Positions 24,648-40,389 of a DNA stretch of 64,000 nucleotides are shown in pieces. Within the stretch, counting starts at the first letter, position 1. Every line of letters starts with the position of its first letter. Source of the DNA: Cymodocea nodosa. Lineage: Eukaryota > Streptophyta > Magnoliopsida > Alismatales > Cymodoceaceae. The stretch covers positions 7,899,501 to 7,963,500 of the forward strand of contig CM072345.1 of assembly GCA_036874045.1 (NCBI GenBank). Direction: 5' to 3'. The notes beneath the pieces are model-generated. The model was not told the DNA's origin. It ran no database searches and saw only the letters and a program-made list of their open reading frames with translations. Made by a program: the position numbers and the translations under genes.

Positions 24648-27600
24648 CATAGTGGTTGTAGACATAGCTAATCATTGGTAGGCCATGGAAATCGATCACA
24701 AATCTAGTGTCAAATATGCAACAAAAATGGTCATTCTAAGAGGCTAGACACTAAAACTTTTGCACCAACCAAGTCTCCTCCTCCTAATGCAAATTTCACC
24801 TACAAAGGGAAGACCATTCTTGATCATACTCTTTGGTATCCTAATTCTAGTGCAATACACCATGTTAGTAACAATTTGAATAATCTCTCCATAAGTTCTC
24901 CATATGCAGGTGCCAATTCTCTCACTATTGGCAATGTAGATCAAATGGCAATCACTTATATAGGAACTTCAACAATGGCTATTATAATGGTAAAACATTA
25001 TTAAATGATACATTAGTTGTCACTAGAATTACCAAAACTTTGTTATTTTTTTATCAATTTTACAAAGACAATCCTCTAAATATTGAATTCGATGATACTA
25101 GCTCTTTCATTAAGGACTAAGAATGCAATGCTTGATTCAATGGGGCCTGGCTAAAAGGTCTCTTTATTAGTTGCCTTCACAAATTTTTGGATTGTAGACA
25201 CTCTTAGTGGTGAGAGTATCAATGGATACATGGCACAAGCATTTAGGTCATCAACATACCCAACACACACTTTTTATTGTTGTTGCAAATCAATTACCAA
25301 TAAAGGGAAGTTAATTAAATTTCTGTAATGCTTATTGTTATGGGAAAGTTCATAAACTTCCTTTCCAACTTAATACCTTTATTGATTATATACCATTGTC
25401 ATTAATTTTCATTAATATTTAGGGCCAAATCTTATTCCATCTAAATGTGATTTTTGCTATTATATACATTTCATTGATGCTAGCACACATTACACATGGA
25501 TATATCCACTAATTACCAAATTTGAAGCCCTTGTCACATTTACTAAATTCAAAATGCAGATCAAAAAATGTTAGGGGAAGAGCATTAAAACATTGCAAAG
25601 CAATAATGGAGGTAAGTATATTGCATTTTGCTCATTTCTTCGATCAAATGACATTGAACATTAATTTTCTAGTCCTCATACTCAAGAATAAAAAGGGACA
25701 GCAAAGTAGAAACATAGACACATTGTAGATATGATATTTTCACTATTAGTTGATGCAAATTTATTTAAGGAATTTTGACCTGAAGCATTCCAAACAATAG
25801 TTTATTTGATCAATCATATTCCTACGTCACAAAATATTAGTTTGCTTGAAGCTCTCTTTAAATCAAAACCTAATTATACTTTTCTCAAAGCTTTTGGGAG
25901 TCAATGCTACCCAAATTTGTGACCATATCTCTCCAATAAATTCAATTATCACAACACAACATGTATAATTCTTGGATATTCATTAGAACATAAAAGATAT
26001 CTTTGTTATTCTCCAAATCATTGCAGAATATATATTTCTCATGATGTTGTGTTTAATGAAGAAGACTTCTCCTTGAACAATAAAGTCAAAGATTCAACTA
26101 CTACACAAGAAGATGTTAGCAATCTAAGATCGCCACCCTAAATAATTATTCCCTACAATGATAATCCTCAAATTTGTTCAGATACATAGCAAATAATGAT
26201 CAACATGATCATGGTAGTACTTCATCTATGCCTAACAAGTCCAATTCATCTATCGATAATTTTACTATCATTGATAGTAATGAGCATGCTTCTACAAATA
26301 ATAATTCTTCCTCCATCACAAATAAGTCCTCATCACTAAATCATCAACTTGTTACTAGAGCATTGAAGGGCATATATAAACTGAATCCCAAGTATGCACT
26401 CATTGTCCAAGAATCTCATGATACCCCTAGCAATATTAATTAGGCATCCAAGGATCTCATGATATGCCTAGTAATATTAATCAAGTGCTCAAGGATCCTA
26501 AATGGCATTAAGCGATGCAAGAAGAATTTGACGCATTGCTTAAGAATTCTACATGGTGTTTGGTACCTCAACCATCACATGCTAATATTATTAGCAATAA
26601 ATGGGTGTACAAGGTTAAGGAAAAATTAGATGGATCAATTAAACAATCCAAGGCAAGATTTGTTGCTCAAGATTTTGCTAAAAAATATGGAGTCAATTAT
26701 AAAGAAATCTTTAGCCTAGTTATCAAACCAATTACCATTAGGATGCTACTTAGTCATGCCTTCAATTGTGGTTGGAATGTGAGACAATTAGACCTTTCTA
26801 ATACATATCTTCATGGAGAATTAGATGAAGAAATTTATATGCATCAACCTCTAGGATTTCTCAATAAGGATTTTCCAAAGCATGTTTTCAAACTTCAAAA
26901 GTCTTTATATGGGCTCAAATAGGTTTTGTGAGTATGGTTCAATCGTATCAAGAATTTTTTGCATACCATTGGTTTTCAAGAATCCAAATGTGACACTTCT
27001 TTATTTATCAAACATCACAAAAATACATTTACCTATGTTCTAACTTATGTTGATGATATCATTGTCACTAGCTCATCTTCTCAAATCATTCAAGACAATT
27101 AAATCTCTAGCAAAAATATTTGCTTTAAAGGATTTGGGTGATCTCCACTACTTTCTTGGAGTTGAAGTTAGGCATACTAAACATGTGTTGCATTGCTCTC
27201 AATCAAAATATTTAGTCAATCTCTTGAGGAAATTCAAACTTGATGGAGTCAAACCATGCAAAACTCCTATGGAAGCTACCACCCAACTTACTCAAGCTAA
27301 TGGAGAGGTATTGAAAAATCTTACTAAATATCACAGTTTAGTTGGTGCACTCCAATATCTATACATTACAAGATTGGACATCTCATATTCTGTCAACAAG
27401 GTATGTCAATTTATGACATCTACTATCAAGCATCTTAAAGTAGCCAAGAGTATTGTTCGATATCTCAAGATGACTATGAATCATGGGTTATGTTATCGAC
27501 AAACAAGCTCACCATAGTTACAAGCTTTTAGTGATATAAATTGGGGAGGTGACATTGATGATCGACAATCTCAAACTAGTTTTATGTTTTTGGGAAAAAT

Positions 27601-27990
27601 CTTATCACATGGAGTTCTCAAAAATAACATGTAGTTTCTAGATCAAGTACTCAAGTCAAATCTCATGCCCTTGTCCTTGCACCTTGTGAAGTATTATGGT
27701 TGAGGTTTCTATTTCATGAGCTACATATACCTTACATTACACCAATTCTATGATGCGATAATATTAGCACCATTCACCTTGTCACTAATCTCATATTACA
27801 CTCTTGCTCAAAACATTTTGAGATTGACTTACATTTCCTTAGAGATCATATGTGACATGCGACAACATGATTTTCAAATTTGACATATCAACTTAGATAA
27901 GCAACTCATTGATCACTTTACAAAGCCAATCTGATTACAACCTTTTTTCCAACTTCTACTCAAAGCTAGCATTGGATACCCCACCTCCAA
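24648..27990 (+). pseudogene. Copia A gag end and pol, broken
   Basis: The region starts with a zinc-knuckle remnant CQICNKNGHSKR near 24710. A protease block WYPNSSAIHHVS follows near 24835; the expected Asp-Ser-Gly has become Asn-Ser-Ser. An integrase zinc motif (TWHKHLGHQH) lies near 25230 and decayed integrase to 26.1 kb. RT begins near 26510 (MQEEFDALLKNSTWCLVPQP), with KARFVAQDFAKKYGVNYKE, VRQLDLSNTYLHGELDEEIY and an intact YVDD at 27046-27057. After a frameshift, LGDLHYFLGVEV and LVGALQYLYITRLDISYSVN follow; RNase H remnants (DINWGGDIDDRQSQT) run to about 27.9 kb. Function was replication of the element; numerous stops make it inactive. Confidence 0.88.
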
Positions 27991-28002
27991 CTTGAGGGGG
28001 GA

Positions 28003-28204
28003 TATTAATGGATATACTAAAAGAAGAGATTTATGTCTATAATAGCTGCATTATCTCCATATATTACACTTATGTATATGCAAAGCTTTTGAATCCAAGG
28101 ATTCTTTAAATATGTACTTGTACACACTCATTAACATTATTCAAAAACATTCTCTCCACACTATCTTCTTCAATGCTTCCACCGTTCCATCACTTTTCTT
28201 ATAT
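28003..28204 (+). repeat. 3' LTR of Copia A
   Basis: Partner of 14868-15069, preceded by the TTGAGGGGGGA polypurine tract at 27992. Confidence 0.85.
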
Positions 28205-28209
28205 GTTAG

Positions 28210-30256
28210 TTGAAAAATTTTAACATCATATGCATGAATTACTTAATAATTTTTAACGTTATACATTACATTTAGTTGAAAATTTTAACGTATTTCATAC
28301 ATCATGAATTATGTGGAAAATTTTAATGTTATACACATTTCATTCATTCATTCCATCCATGTAGAGAAGCTAGAATTTCATACATTCAATGAGCATTTCA
28401 TTCAAGCATACATCCATAAATTAGCATTTGTCATGCAATATAAGTCTAGTAAATGAAATTAACTACACCACCGTTAGCTAAGAAAAATTAGAAGATGATA
28501 ATGTAAGGCATCTATCAATCAAAAGAACATTATCAAAGTATCAATCTACCATTTTCCATTATTGTCATATGCTTCCTGAGCTTTTGTCAACCATTTAAAC
28601 CATTTAACTTTGACATTCTTTGATGGTAATTGTAGGAATATTTTGCAGACATTGATTTTCAAACTTCATTAATGCAATATCCCAAAATAGATCATCCATT
28701 GTAATTTCATCTCCTTCTCGTTTTGTCAAACAATCTGATATCATATTAGCTAATATCATTAGTAATTTTACCACATCGCAAATCATGGATGAATTCCCCA
28801 TTTTAGATATTGTAGCCAATGTTACATGCTTTTGCCTCTTTATTTGAGTATGTTTTTTTTTTAACAATTCGTTGAATTATGCTTCCCATCTCATTGATTA
28901 TTGGAAGGTTGATTTTGAATGCAATCACCTTTTACTTGAAGTTGTCTAGTGTCATAAACAAAGTTATCACATTCAACTTCATGTTGTGTGGTTTGATGAC
29001 GATCATGTAGTGTGGTTTGATGACGATCCTAGAATAAAACAATGTTCTCCTGTTGCAATAGAATCATTAAATAATTTTCCTCAAAGATTTAGAAATTTAG
29101 TTTTCTTATATTGAAATTTCTCACGTAAAGGCTCTACCTGACAATCAAAAAAAAAAAAAATGAAACATCTAATAATGAAATAATGCAAAATTTCAGCTAT
29201 TAGATAAATATTGAAATAATGCAGCTACATATAATCTTGAAGCTAATCAATTAGTTATCATCTGCTCCTTTTACATATAATATTGTCTACTTCTTTTTAT
29301 TGGTTTTATTGTTAAATCTTTTCTCAATTTGTCGTATTTATTTTTCAATTGTGCACGTGTTTTTTAACTTCTATATGTTACAACGAAGTTTTCTCAAATA
29401 ACTCATACACTTTTGAATTTAAATGAGTTCTAAACTTAGTGTCTTAAAAGTTGATAATTCATTACAGATGATTAGATATTCATCTGTCAATTTATCATCT
29501 CAATCTATTTTCCCTCTTATTTGAGTAAGTGGCTCTACTCTTAATTGGGATGCAAGTACATAGTGTATGTATTTACTTATAGTTTATCCTTAATGTTGGT
29601 GGGACACTTGCAGAACTCTATTTTTTTGCCCATAACTTAAACATTTGAAGAAAAGTTTTTACTTGTTCTTCTACAGTAATTTATGAATGTATTAGATATC
29701 ATCCAACATGTGTCAAAACATACCCTCCAATGACCTTCTACCATGTTCTTAACTACTTCACTTCTAGTATATCCAACATTATGAATAGGTTATCTAGGAG
29801 GAAATACTATGTGATACAGAGTAACTATCACAAAATAAAAGAAAGCTAGGACCGCTTGTTGTTCTTTAGCTTTCAACTCAAAAAAGTTACAACCGTCATG
29901 TAGTGTATCCATCTTACCAAATTTTCAATGTAATCAACGTCAAATTAGAGTGATACGTAGAAAAACTGGTCATGTCATTTAGAGCATTATGAACAGAAGC
30001 AAGTAGAGTGAAATCTAGTATTTTTCATATACAGACATCAAATTTGAAACTTGAAATACAATAATCATAATAGATCTACAATAATTGAAATACAATAGAC
30101 GTGAAAAATGAACATAACAGATCTAATAGTGTTAACCGAACAATTATCGAAATAGCACCCAGCAATCGAATATAACAGATCTACAATAATTGAAACTTGA
30201 AGATCAAATAGAAGTGAAAATTGAAGAAATAGCATTGAACGAAGTATCATTAAAAT
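28210..30256 (-). other. Degenerate DNA, possible transposase remnants
   Basis: At 28210-28340 GAAAATTTTAAC recurs three times. An 87-codon reverse open frame at 28604-28867 (MLKKKHTQIKRQKHVTLATI...) is not recognised. Reverse-strand fragments near 29.6-29.7 kb, such as VEEQVKTFLQMF, faintly resemble the N-terminal part of plant PIF/Harbinger transposases (VEEQVAMFLH-like), but stops are frequent. I see no terminal repeats. Confidence 0.25.
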
Positions 30257-31150
30257 TTGCAAATCCCTAACCATCAAAACCCTTAATCATTAGAAAGATT
30301 ACCAAAAGAAATCGATTGCATACCTAAATCACAAGGGATGATGGACGAGTCAGATAGACGGTTAGCATGTGTGGAGGATGAAGTGTGAATGCAAGTCAAA
30401 CAGATGATCGACGAGCGTGGAGGACGAAGCACAGACACGAGTTGAATGGACTCGTGTGTGGAGGACGAAGCGCAGACGCAAGTCAGATGGATGATCGATG
30501 AGCGTGGAGGATGAAGTGCAGTTTTGCAAATTGATCTGCAGAGGACAAATCACTGAACAAATTTGCAAATCCCTAACCATCAAAACCCCTAATCATTAAA
30601 AAGATTACCAGAAGAAATCAATTGCATACCTGAATTGTAGAAGACGATGAGTGAGTCATACGGACGATCGGCGTGCGTGGAGGACAAAGCATGGATGCGA
30701 GTCAGACGAACGACCGACGAGCGTGGAGGGCGAAGCACAGACACAAGTCGGACGAAGCGTAGACGCAAGTCAGATGGATGGTCGATGAATGTGGAGGATG
30801 AAGTGCAGATTTGCAGAGGACAAATCACTGAACAGATTTGCAAATCCCTAACCATCAAAACCCCTAATCATTAAAAAGATCACCAGAAGAAATCAACTGT
30901 ATACCTGAATCGCAGAGGACGATGGGTGAGTCATACAAACAGTCGGTCGGCATGCGTGGAGGATGAAACGTAGACGCCGGTCAGACGGACGACGGACGAC
31001 GGACGAGCGTGGAGGACGCAAGTCGGATGGACTCATGCATGGAGGGCGAAGTGTGGACCCAAGTCGAACGAACAGTCGACGAGCATAAAGGATGAAATGC
31101 AGACGCAAGTCAGAAAGACAGTGACATTCGTCGAAGAGGAAGATGAACGA
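30257..31150. repeat. Three-unit tandem repeat, about 275-310 bp per unit
   Basis: Units start with TTGCAAATCCCTAACCATCA at 30257, 30563 and 30838. Each has a conserved AT-rich part (ACCAGAAGAAATCAATTGCAT) and then a GC-rich part with many GGACGA and GCGTGGAGGA words; the second half varies internally. On the reverse strand the shared part has a GTATGCAATT splice-like start. The many reverse-strand short frames here come from the repeat, not from genes. Confidence 0.85.
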
Positions 31151-31199
31151 CGTAAGGGCAATTGTGGAATTTTTCAATTGGAGCGGCTGGTAGAATAAA

Positions 31200-31861
31200 A
31201 AAATATCGTTTATGCCACAGGTACGAACAAAACGTGATTTTAAAAAGATGTTTTGAACTCTAAAAACACCTCTCTCTCTCTCTCTCTTGGAAAGACAAAC
31301 GTAGACAATGACTACTTACGTGTATGCCATAGTGGCAAATGTCTATCTTTATTTAACTATATCTATAAATTTGGCATTTTTAATTGACAGTAAGAATTTT
31401 CTTTACTTTTTAACCCAACTACTGGTAAACTTTTTATATTTTTTATATGAATAAAATGTACTGACTTGCGATATTTTTATCATCATAGATGTCACTTTCA
31501 TGGTTAAAAATTAGTCGAACGAGACGAGGGAAAAAATATCAGAATCATCAACTTGCAAATAATTTTTTACCATTCTTAGCGTACTTTTTGCATGTCACAT
31601 CTTATTTTCAATTATATATATATATTTTATAAATTACATAAAAATATCATACTTCATCGTTCTTAATTGTATTTTTATTGTTTCATAAATTACGGTGGTA
31701 CATTTTTCCTTCGATCAAAGATATATTCTCACCGTCTCCATGTATTTCGCCGACCAGCCGTACATTCAAAGAAAATTCCGAGCTTGATCACCTCTCGATG
31801 ACCTAGCCGCCGTCGCCAACGCCGCCGCCGCCGCCGTTGTCCTGCATCCCGACGAAAACCC
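31200..31861 (+). promoter_or_regulatory. Upstream region of the thioredoxin-like gene
   Basis: AT-rich sequence with a (CT)n tract near 31268, becoming GC-rich from about 31.74 kb. A (GCC)n-like stretch lies at 31808-31840 just before the ATG. The core promoter and 5' leader are expected here; no single element can be assigned with confidence. Confidence 0.4.
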
Positions 31862-35053
<3,192 letters not shown>

Positions 35054-35096
35054 ACCTGAGAATTGAGAGTTTTTAATTGTGATGTCTTATATAATG

Positions 35097-36824
35097 TGTT
35101 AGGGATAATATTCTTATCTATTAATATATTTATATTTTGATGAGTAACAAAATAATTTTTACTTAAGTTATGTAAAACGATGAACTTCAAAAATAGCATC
35201 AAGTCTAAAGTTTACGGATTGTTGTAAAAGTTATATAGTTAATTTTACATACAATAGTAAATTTATTTGATTCATAACATTAGTTTAAAACTTTAGAATT
35301 TTTTTAAGTATATAATTTTACGAAGACTTGTAAAATTATAAGGATAAATTTATAGATATTCATAAAGTTATGAAGTTACATTTATATATATATATAAGTT
35401 ATAAATTTTAAGTTCGTAAAATTATGAGTTTAACGTTACGGATATTTTTAAATTTATGATATATAGAATCTGTAAAGTTATAAGGATAACTTAACAGATT
35501 TTTGTAATGTTATCTCTTAAGGGATTTGTAAAATTATAAGTTTAGTAGATGTAGTTTATAAAAGATAAGAAATTATACTTTATACGTGTCAACTTATAAA
35601 AATTTGTAAAGTTAATGGGATAAATTTATAAATGTTCATAATGTTCTATTATGCATAAGCTCATAAAGTTATAAGTGTAATGTTACAAAGGATTATAATG
35701 TTAGTAATTTGATGAATTTATTTAATTATTATATTATTATATTTAATCAAAATTTGTTGTAGGATTATTTATTTTATGGATGACACATAGCACATGTATT
35801 TACACTCGTTTTACCATATTCTTAAAGACTTGGTTAAATATTTACATATGGTAATCAAATATTGATTTGACAAAGCCAAAGTTAAAGATCATGGTTCGAA
35901 AAAGTCTTAAATTAAGTAGGTTCGTTGAGTAAAGTTTAACTCAACGAAGTAAGTATGTTTGAGTTATAATTAAGTTCATGAAGTAAGTCTATTGAATTAT
36001 AGTTAAGTTCACAGAGTAAGTCTATTGAGTTTCACTAACTCCACAAGCAAGTTATCTCTACGATCACATAGTGAGCAATTGCAAGAAATCTAAAAGAGAA
36101 AGAACATGTATGTAGGATCATGTGTAATTAGTTAAATTTTTTCAAGTAATATAAATTGACTAAAATCGAAGTTTGGAAGTGAGTTCCCTTTCGACAATAA
36201 CTCTAGAGAGAAAATTCTTAGAAGACTTGAAGATACTTAGAGAACGAGAGTTGAAAGTCATCTAAAGGAATTCCACGATAATAAAGTTATTACTTGAAGA
36301 TTTAAGTATTGCCATATCTACAAGAGAAAAGTTTTATTATGTTTATGCTTTCATGATTAATTTCTTTTACATTACATCGTTAATTGAAAAAGAAAATCTA
36401 TCTATAAGGGGTGTTGTGGAAGAAACTTTAAAATGTGTTCTTTGAGAAAAGTTTTGTATTACTTTATAGTTGTGTAGATAACTATACGAAGATTGATATA
36501 GTTAACATGATAACTATACAAGGGTTCATACAATTAGAGGGAGAACTTGACAAAGGATCAGTGTCTTGTCAAGTTGATTTTACTTTAAGTAAAGTTGAGG
36601 TACACTAGGTTTTGAGTGAATCAAAAACTCCTAAGGATAGTGAATTCTTGAGTAGAGATTCAAAAAGTAGATGTACCCTAGTTAAGGGGAATCACTATAA
36701 ATTGTCTATGTGATTTAATCTCTATTTAAATTTTCACATTTACTAGATTTAAAAGGGAAACAAAAATACTATGAAATTTGCAGTATACTTAATTTACCTC
36801 CTTAAGTATAAACATTTCCTAACA
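35097..36824 (+). repeat. 5' LTR of Copia C
   Basis: 1,728 bp. It begins 44 nt after the stop codon of the thioredoxin-like gene. It contains arrays of short inverted repeats: GTAAAGTTA / TAACTTAAC near 35466-35490 and GTTGAGT / AACTCAACG near 35925-36060. Confidence 0.92.
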
Positions 36825-36840
36825 AATGGTATCAGAGCCT
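36825..36840 (+). promoter_or_regulatory. Primer-binding site of Copia C
   Basis: AATGGTATCAGAGCCT directly follows the LTR end; complementary to initiator methionine tRNA. Confidence 0.93.
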
Positions 36841-36898
36841 TGGTAGATCATTTTTTTGCTAGGAAAGACATTTTAAATTTAGATTTCTAAAATTAAAA

Positions 36899-38755
36899 TA
36901 GCGAGTTTTGGAAGTAAAGGACATAGTTTTCATAGGCCACCTTTGTTTGATGGAATAAAGTATACTTATTGGAAACAGAGAATGATTGTTTTCATCCAAT
37001 CAATAAATTTTGAACTATGGAATGTATTTATTGAAAAAGTTTCTAAATTAAATAGGTCATATAATCTTTGAACAAATGAAGAAAAGAAATTGCAACAATT
37101 AAATGTTAAAATCATGAATATTTTGTTTTATGCATTATCATATAAGTAATTTAATAAAGTTTCATCATATACATTGACATTTGAAATATGGCATGCATTA
37201 GAAATTACAAATGGAGGAACAAATCAAGTTAAGGAATCTAAAATAAATTTGCTTGTACATCAATATGAACTGTTTATGATGCATGAGAATGAAACTATTT
37301 CTGATATATTTACTAGATTCCTTACCATAGTTAATGGTTTAATAGCACTTAGTCGAGAATGTTCAAGAGAAGATCTAGTGAGGAAAATTCTAAAATCCTT
37401 GACTTAAGAGTGGAAATGGAAAGTAATGGCAATTAAAGAAGTTAATGATTTGTCAACATATACCATAGATGAACTAATTGAAAATCTCTCTGCATATGAG
37501 GTTAAACTTAAAGTTGAACTTGTCTTCGAAGAAAAGAATCAGAAGAAGACAGAAATTGCATTTCAGGTATCTTCTGATACAGAAAGTAATTCTAATTCTG
37601 ATTCAAATATTGTTCTTTTAACTAGGAAATTCAATAAAACCTGGAGAAAAAGAAAAGACTTAAAGAGAACTAAATCTTCAAGAAAAGGAAAAGAAAATAC
37701 TAAAGTTCCTATTTACTATAAATGTAACAAAAATGAACACTTTAGATTTAATTGTCTCTCAAGGTCAAAGGAAGAAAAGAAATCTGATAAGAAATTTAAG
37801 GAAAAGAATAGTAAATCCAAGTCTAAGTTTAAATCTACAAAGAAAGGATTTAAGAAGAAAGCTTTGCAAGTAACGTTTGATGATGAAAGCTCTTTAGATG
37901 ATGATGAAATATCAGATTCTTCCAATTCAAGCTTAAATTCATATTCAAATAAAGAATTAGCAAATCTTGCTAATGTAGCTTTCATGGCATCCACAGGTAA
38001 AATTTTTTGTTTATAAAGAAGATATTTCTGATGATAATGTAGATACAAGACTTCTTCGTGAACATAATAGATTAGCTTCAAAATTTTAGAAGTTAAAATT
38101 GAAAGAAAAATATTATAAATCTCATATTTCTAAGTTAGAAGAATTAAATAAATCTTTGCATGATCAATCTCATGAGTTAAATCTAGAATTAAAGAAACAA
38201 GTTGTTGAAAATAAAAATCTGAATGTTTCTATTATTGAATTATCTGCAAGTGTTGAAAAGTTTTCTTCTGAGTTAGATTTAATTTTTGAATTATATAAAG
38301 AAGTCAGGTTTGAAATTGTAAATCTGAAATTAGAAAATAAGAATTTTAAAGAAAATTTAGTTAAGGCTGATAAAATGAGTAACTGGAAAAACAACACTAG
38401 ATAAATTAGAAAAAACCTAGTTTCTTGTTAAAAATAAAACTATATTAGGTTTTGATTATTATGATAATACTATTGAAAATCTAAAAATAAAATCTATTAG
38501 ATCTAATAATACTAAAATGATTAATTATAAATCTAAAAAGAAATTTTATAATTTCAAGAAGTTTAGTTCTTATGATAAATCTGAAAATAGAAATTTTAAT
38601 TATTGTGGTTATTATAAAAATTATAAGAAATGGTTAAATAACCCTAATAATATAAATCATATGTCTAAGACTCATTATAAAAGGAAAAATAGTTTTAGTA
38701 ACCCAGAATCAAAATTAATTTGGAAAAAAAGAATTAAAACTATTCAAAAATAGGT
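36899..38755 (+). pseudogene. Copia C gag
   Basis: The expected start codon is ATA at 36899, followed by ASFGSKGHSFHRPPLFDG and YTYWKQRM as in plant Copia gag. The UBN2 core (ALEITNGGTNQVKESKIN, MMHENETISDIFTRF, DLVRKILKSL) is readable at 37174-37410. A stop interrupts it at 37406. The zinc knuckle at 37714-37755 reads YYKCNKNEHFRFNC, so the first metal-binding Cys is Tyr. Lys/Ser-rich and coiled-coil segments follow to about 38400, with stops. Capsid and RNA packaging would be its role; the copy cannot work. Confidence 0.87.
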
Positions 38756-38849
38756 TCCTAAGGATAGTAGTATTATTTCAATATGTAGTTCTTCTGACAT
38801 TTTTAGACCAAAACAAATATGAGTTTCAAAAAATGTGATTTTACCTTTT

Positions 38850-40350
38850 TTGTAGGTATTAAAGTCAAAATGAGTAATGGACAGTGGAGCCTTAAGTTAT
38901 ATGACAGGTAGAAAAGAATTGCTTAAAGATATTCAAAAGTGTATATAAGGAAATGTTATATTTGGAAATTTAGAGAAAAGTAAAATTCTTGGTGTTGGTA
39001 AGATTAGAGTTACTGACTCCATAATTATATTAGATATTCTATTAGTTAGTAACTTAGGCTTTAATCTTATAAGTGTAAATTAATTATAAGATAAAGGATA
39101 TAAAGTTATCTTCAAAAATAATAAATATCTTATTATTGAAAATTATTCTAATTCTGTTAAATTTAAGGTAAAAAGAAAAGTATCATTAACTATCCTAAAG
39201 CTAACTTTTGGTGCTCTAGATAAAAAGTCATGTTTAATTGCTAAATCTATAGATGCATAATTATGACATAGAAGGTTAGGACATGTTAATATGAAATTAT
39301 TATGTAAATTAGCAAAATATAAACTTGTTAAGGGTTTACATAAATTAAAATTTTCAAAAGATCATGTTTGTGATGCATGTGAGTTAGGCAAACAACATAA
39401 ATCTCCTTTTAAATCAATTAATCAAGTATTTAGTAAGAGAGTCCTAGAATTAGTACATATAAACTTATTTAGACCAACTAGAACTTAAAGCCTAGGTGAG
39501 AAAAGATATGCACTTGTCTTAGTTGATGATTATTCTCAATTAATATAACTTTATTTTCTAGCACATAAATCTAATGTATTTGATATATTTAAAGTCTTTT
39601 ACAATAAAGTTCAAAACGAAAAAGACTTACATATTAAGGAAATTAGAAGTGATCATGGAACAAAATTTGAAAATTCTAAAATAGATAAATTTTGTAAGAA
39701 CTTAGGCATAAATTATAGGTATTCATTTTCAAGAGTCCTCTCTCAAAATGAAGCTATTAAAAGAAAGAATTGATCACTTCAAGAAATGGTTAGGACTTTG
39801 ATTAATGAGAATAATCTACCTCATTTTCTATGGGTAGAAGTAGTAAATACAATATGTTATGTGATTAATAGAATTCATTTGAGACTATTTTTAAATAAAA
39901 CACCATTTGAAACCTAGCATGAAAGAGTTCCTAATATTTCTTATATGAAACCTTTTAGATGTAGATGCTTTATTTTAGATATTAAGACAAACAAAGATAA
40001 GTTTCATGCAAAATCAAATGAATATATTTTTGTTGGATATTCACATAAAAGTAAAACATATAGAGTATTTCATACAAATACTAAAACTATAAAAGAAACT
40101 CTTCATGTGGTATTTGATGAAACACGTGCTGAAAATTTAAATCAAATTGATAAAAATATCTCATATGATGACTTACAACTTGAGATTGCTCTTGAAAAAG
40201 AAAATGTGCAAGATGAAGTTCATAAAAACAAAAGTTGGAGGTACTCATCTAGTCATCCACCAAAAGTAATTATAGGTGACTCTAATCAAGGTATAATGAC
40301 CAGACCTAGGATAAATATTGTTGGTACATATGTATTTATTTCTTAGATTG
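38850..40350 (+). pseudogene. Copia C protease and integrase
   Basis: The protease active site DSGALSYMTG is near 38882. The GAG-pre-integrase zinc motif includes HRRLGHVNMKLLCKLAKYKL (about 39270-39330) and CDACELGKQHKSPF (about 39370-39410). Integrase core pieces VDDYSQLI, EIRSDHGTKFENSKID and ENNLPHFLWVEVVNTICYVI follow. The capping block SNEYIFVGYSHKSKTYRVF lies in the open stretch 39945-40346. Stops at many former Trp, Gln and Arg codons break the frame. Confidence 0.87.
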
Positions 40351-40389
40351 AACCTAAAAGTGTTTTTGATGTATTAGAAGATGAATACT

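Larger units (their letters stand above)
14868..28204 (+). mobile_element. Copia element A: old, short-LTR, host of two nested insertions
   Basis: LTRs of 202 bp at 14868-15069 and 28003-28204 share most of their sequence from TATTAATGGATATAC to CACTTTTCTTAT. They are followed by the primer site TGATATCAGAGC (15070) and preceded by the polypurine tract TTGAGGGGGGA (27992). Flanks ATTAG (14863-14867) and GTTAG (28205-28209) match at 4 of 5 bases, consistent with an aged target duplication. Internal order is gag, protease, integrase, RT, RNase H, as in Ty1/Copia. Without the nested DNA the element would be about 4.5 kb. Many stops and frameshifts show it is dead. Confidence 0.85.

Noticed and set aside
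28604-29990. PIF/Harbinger transposase on the reverse strand
   Set aside because: Only one short stretch resembles the family, with many stops and no terminal repeats; kept as a low-confidence note.
30362-31177. Several reverse-strand frames starting MMVRDLQICSV
   Set aside because: They repeat because the DNA is a tandem repeat; no conserved domain.
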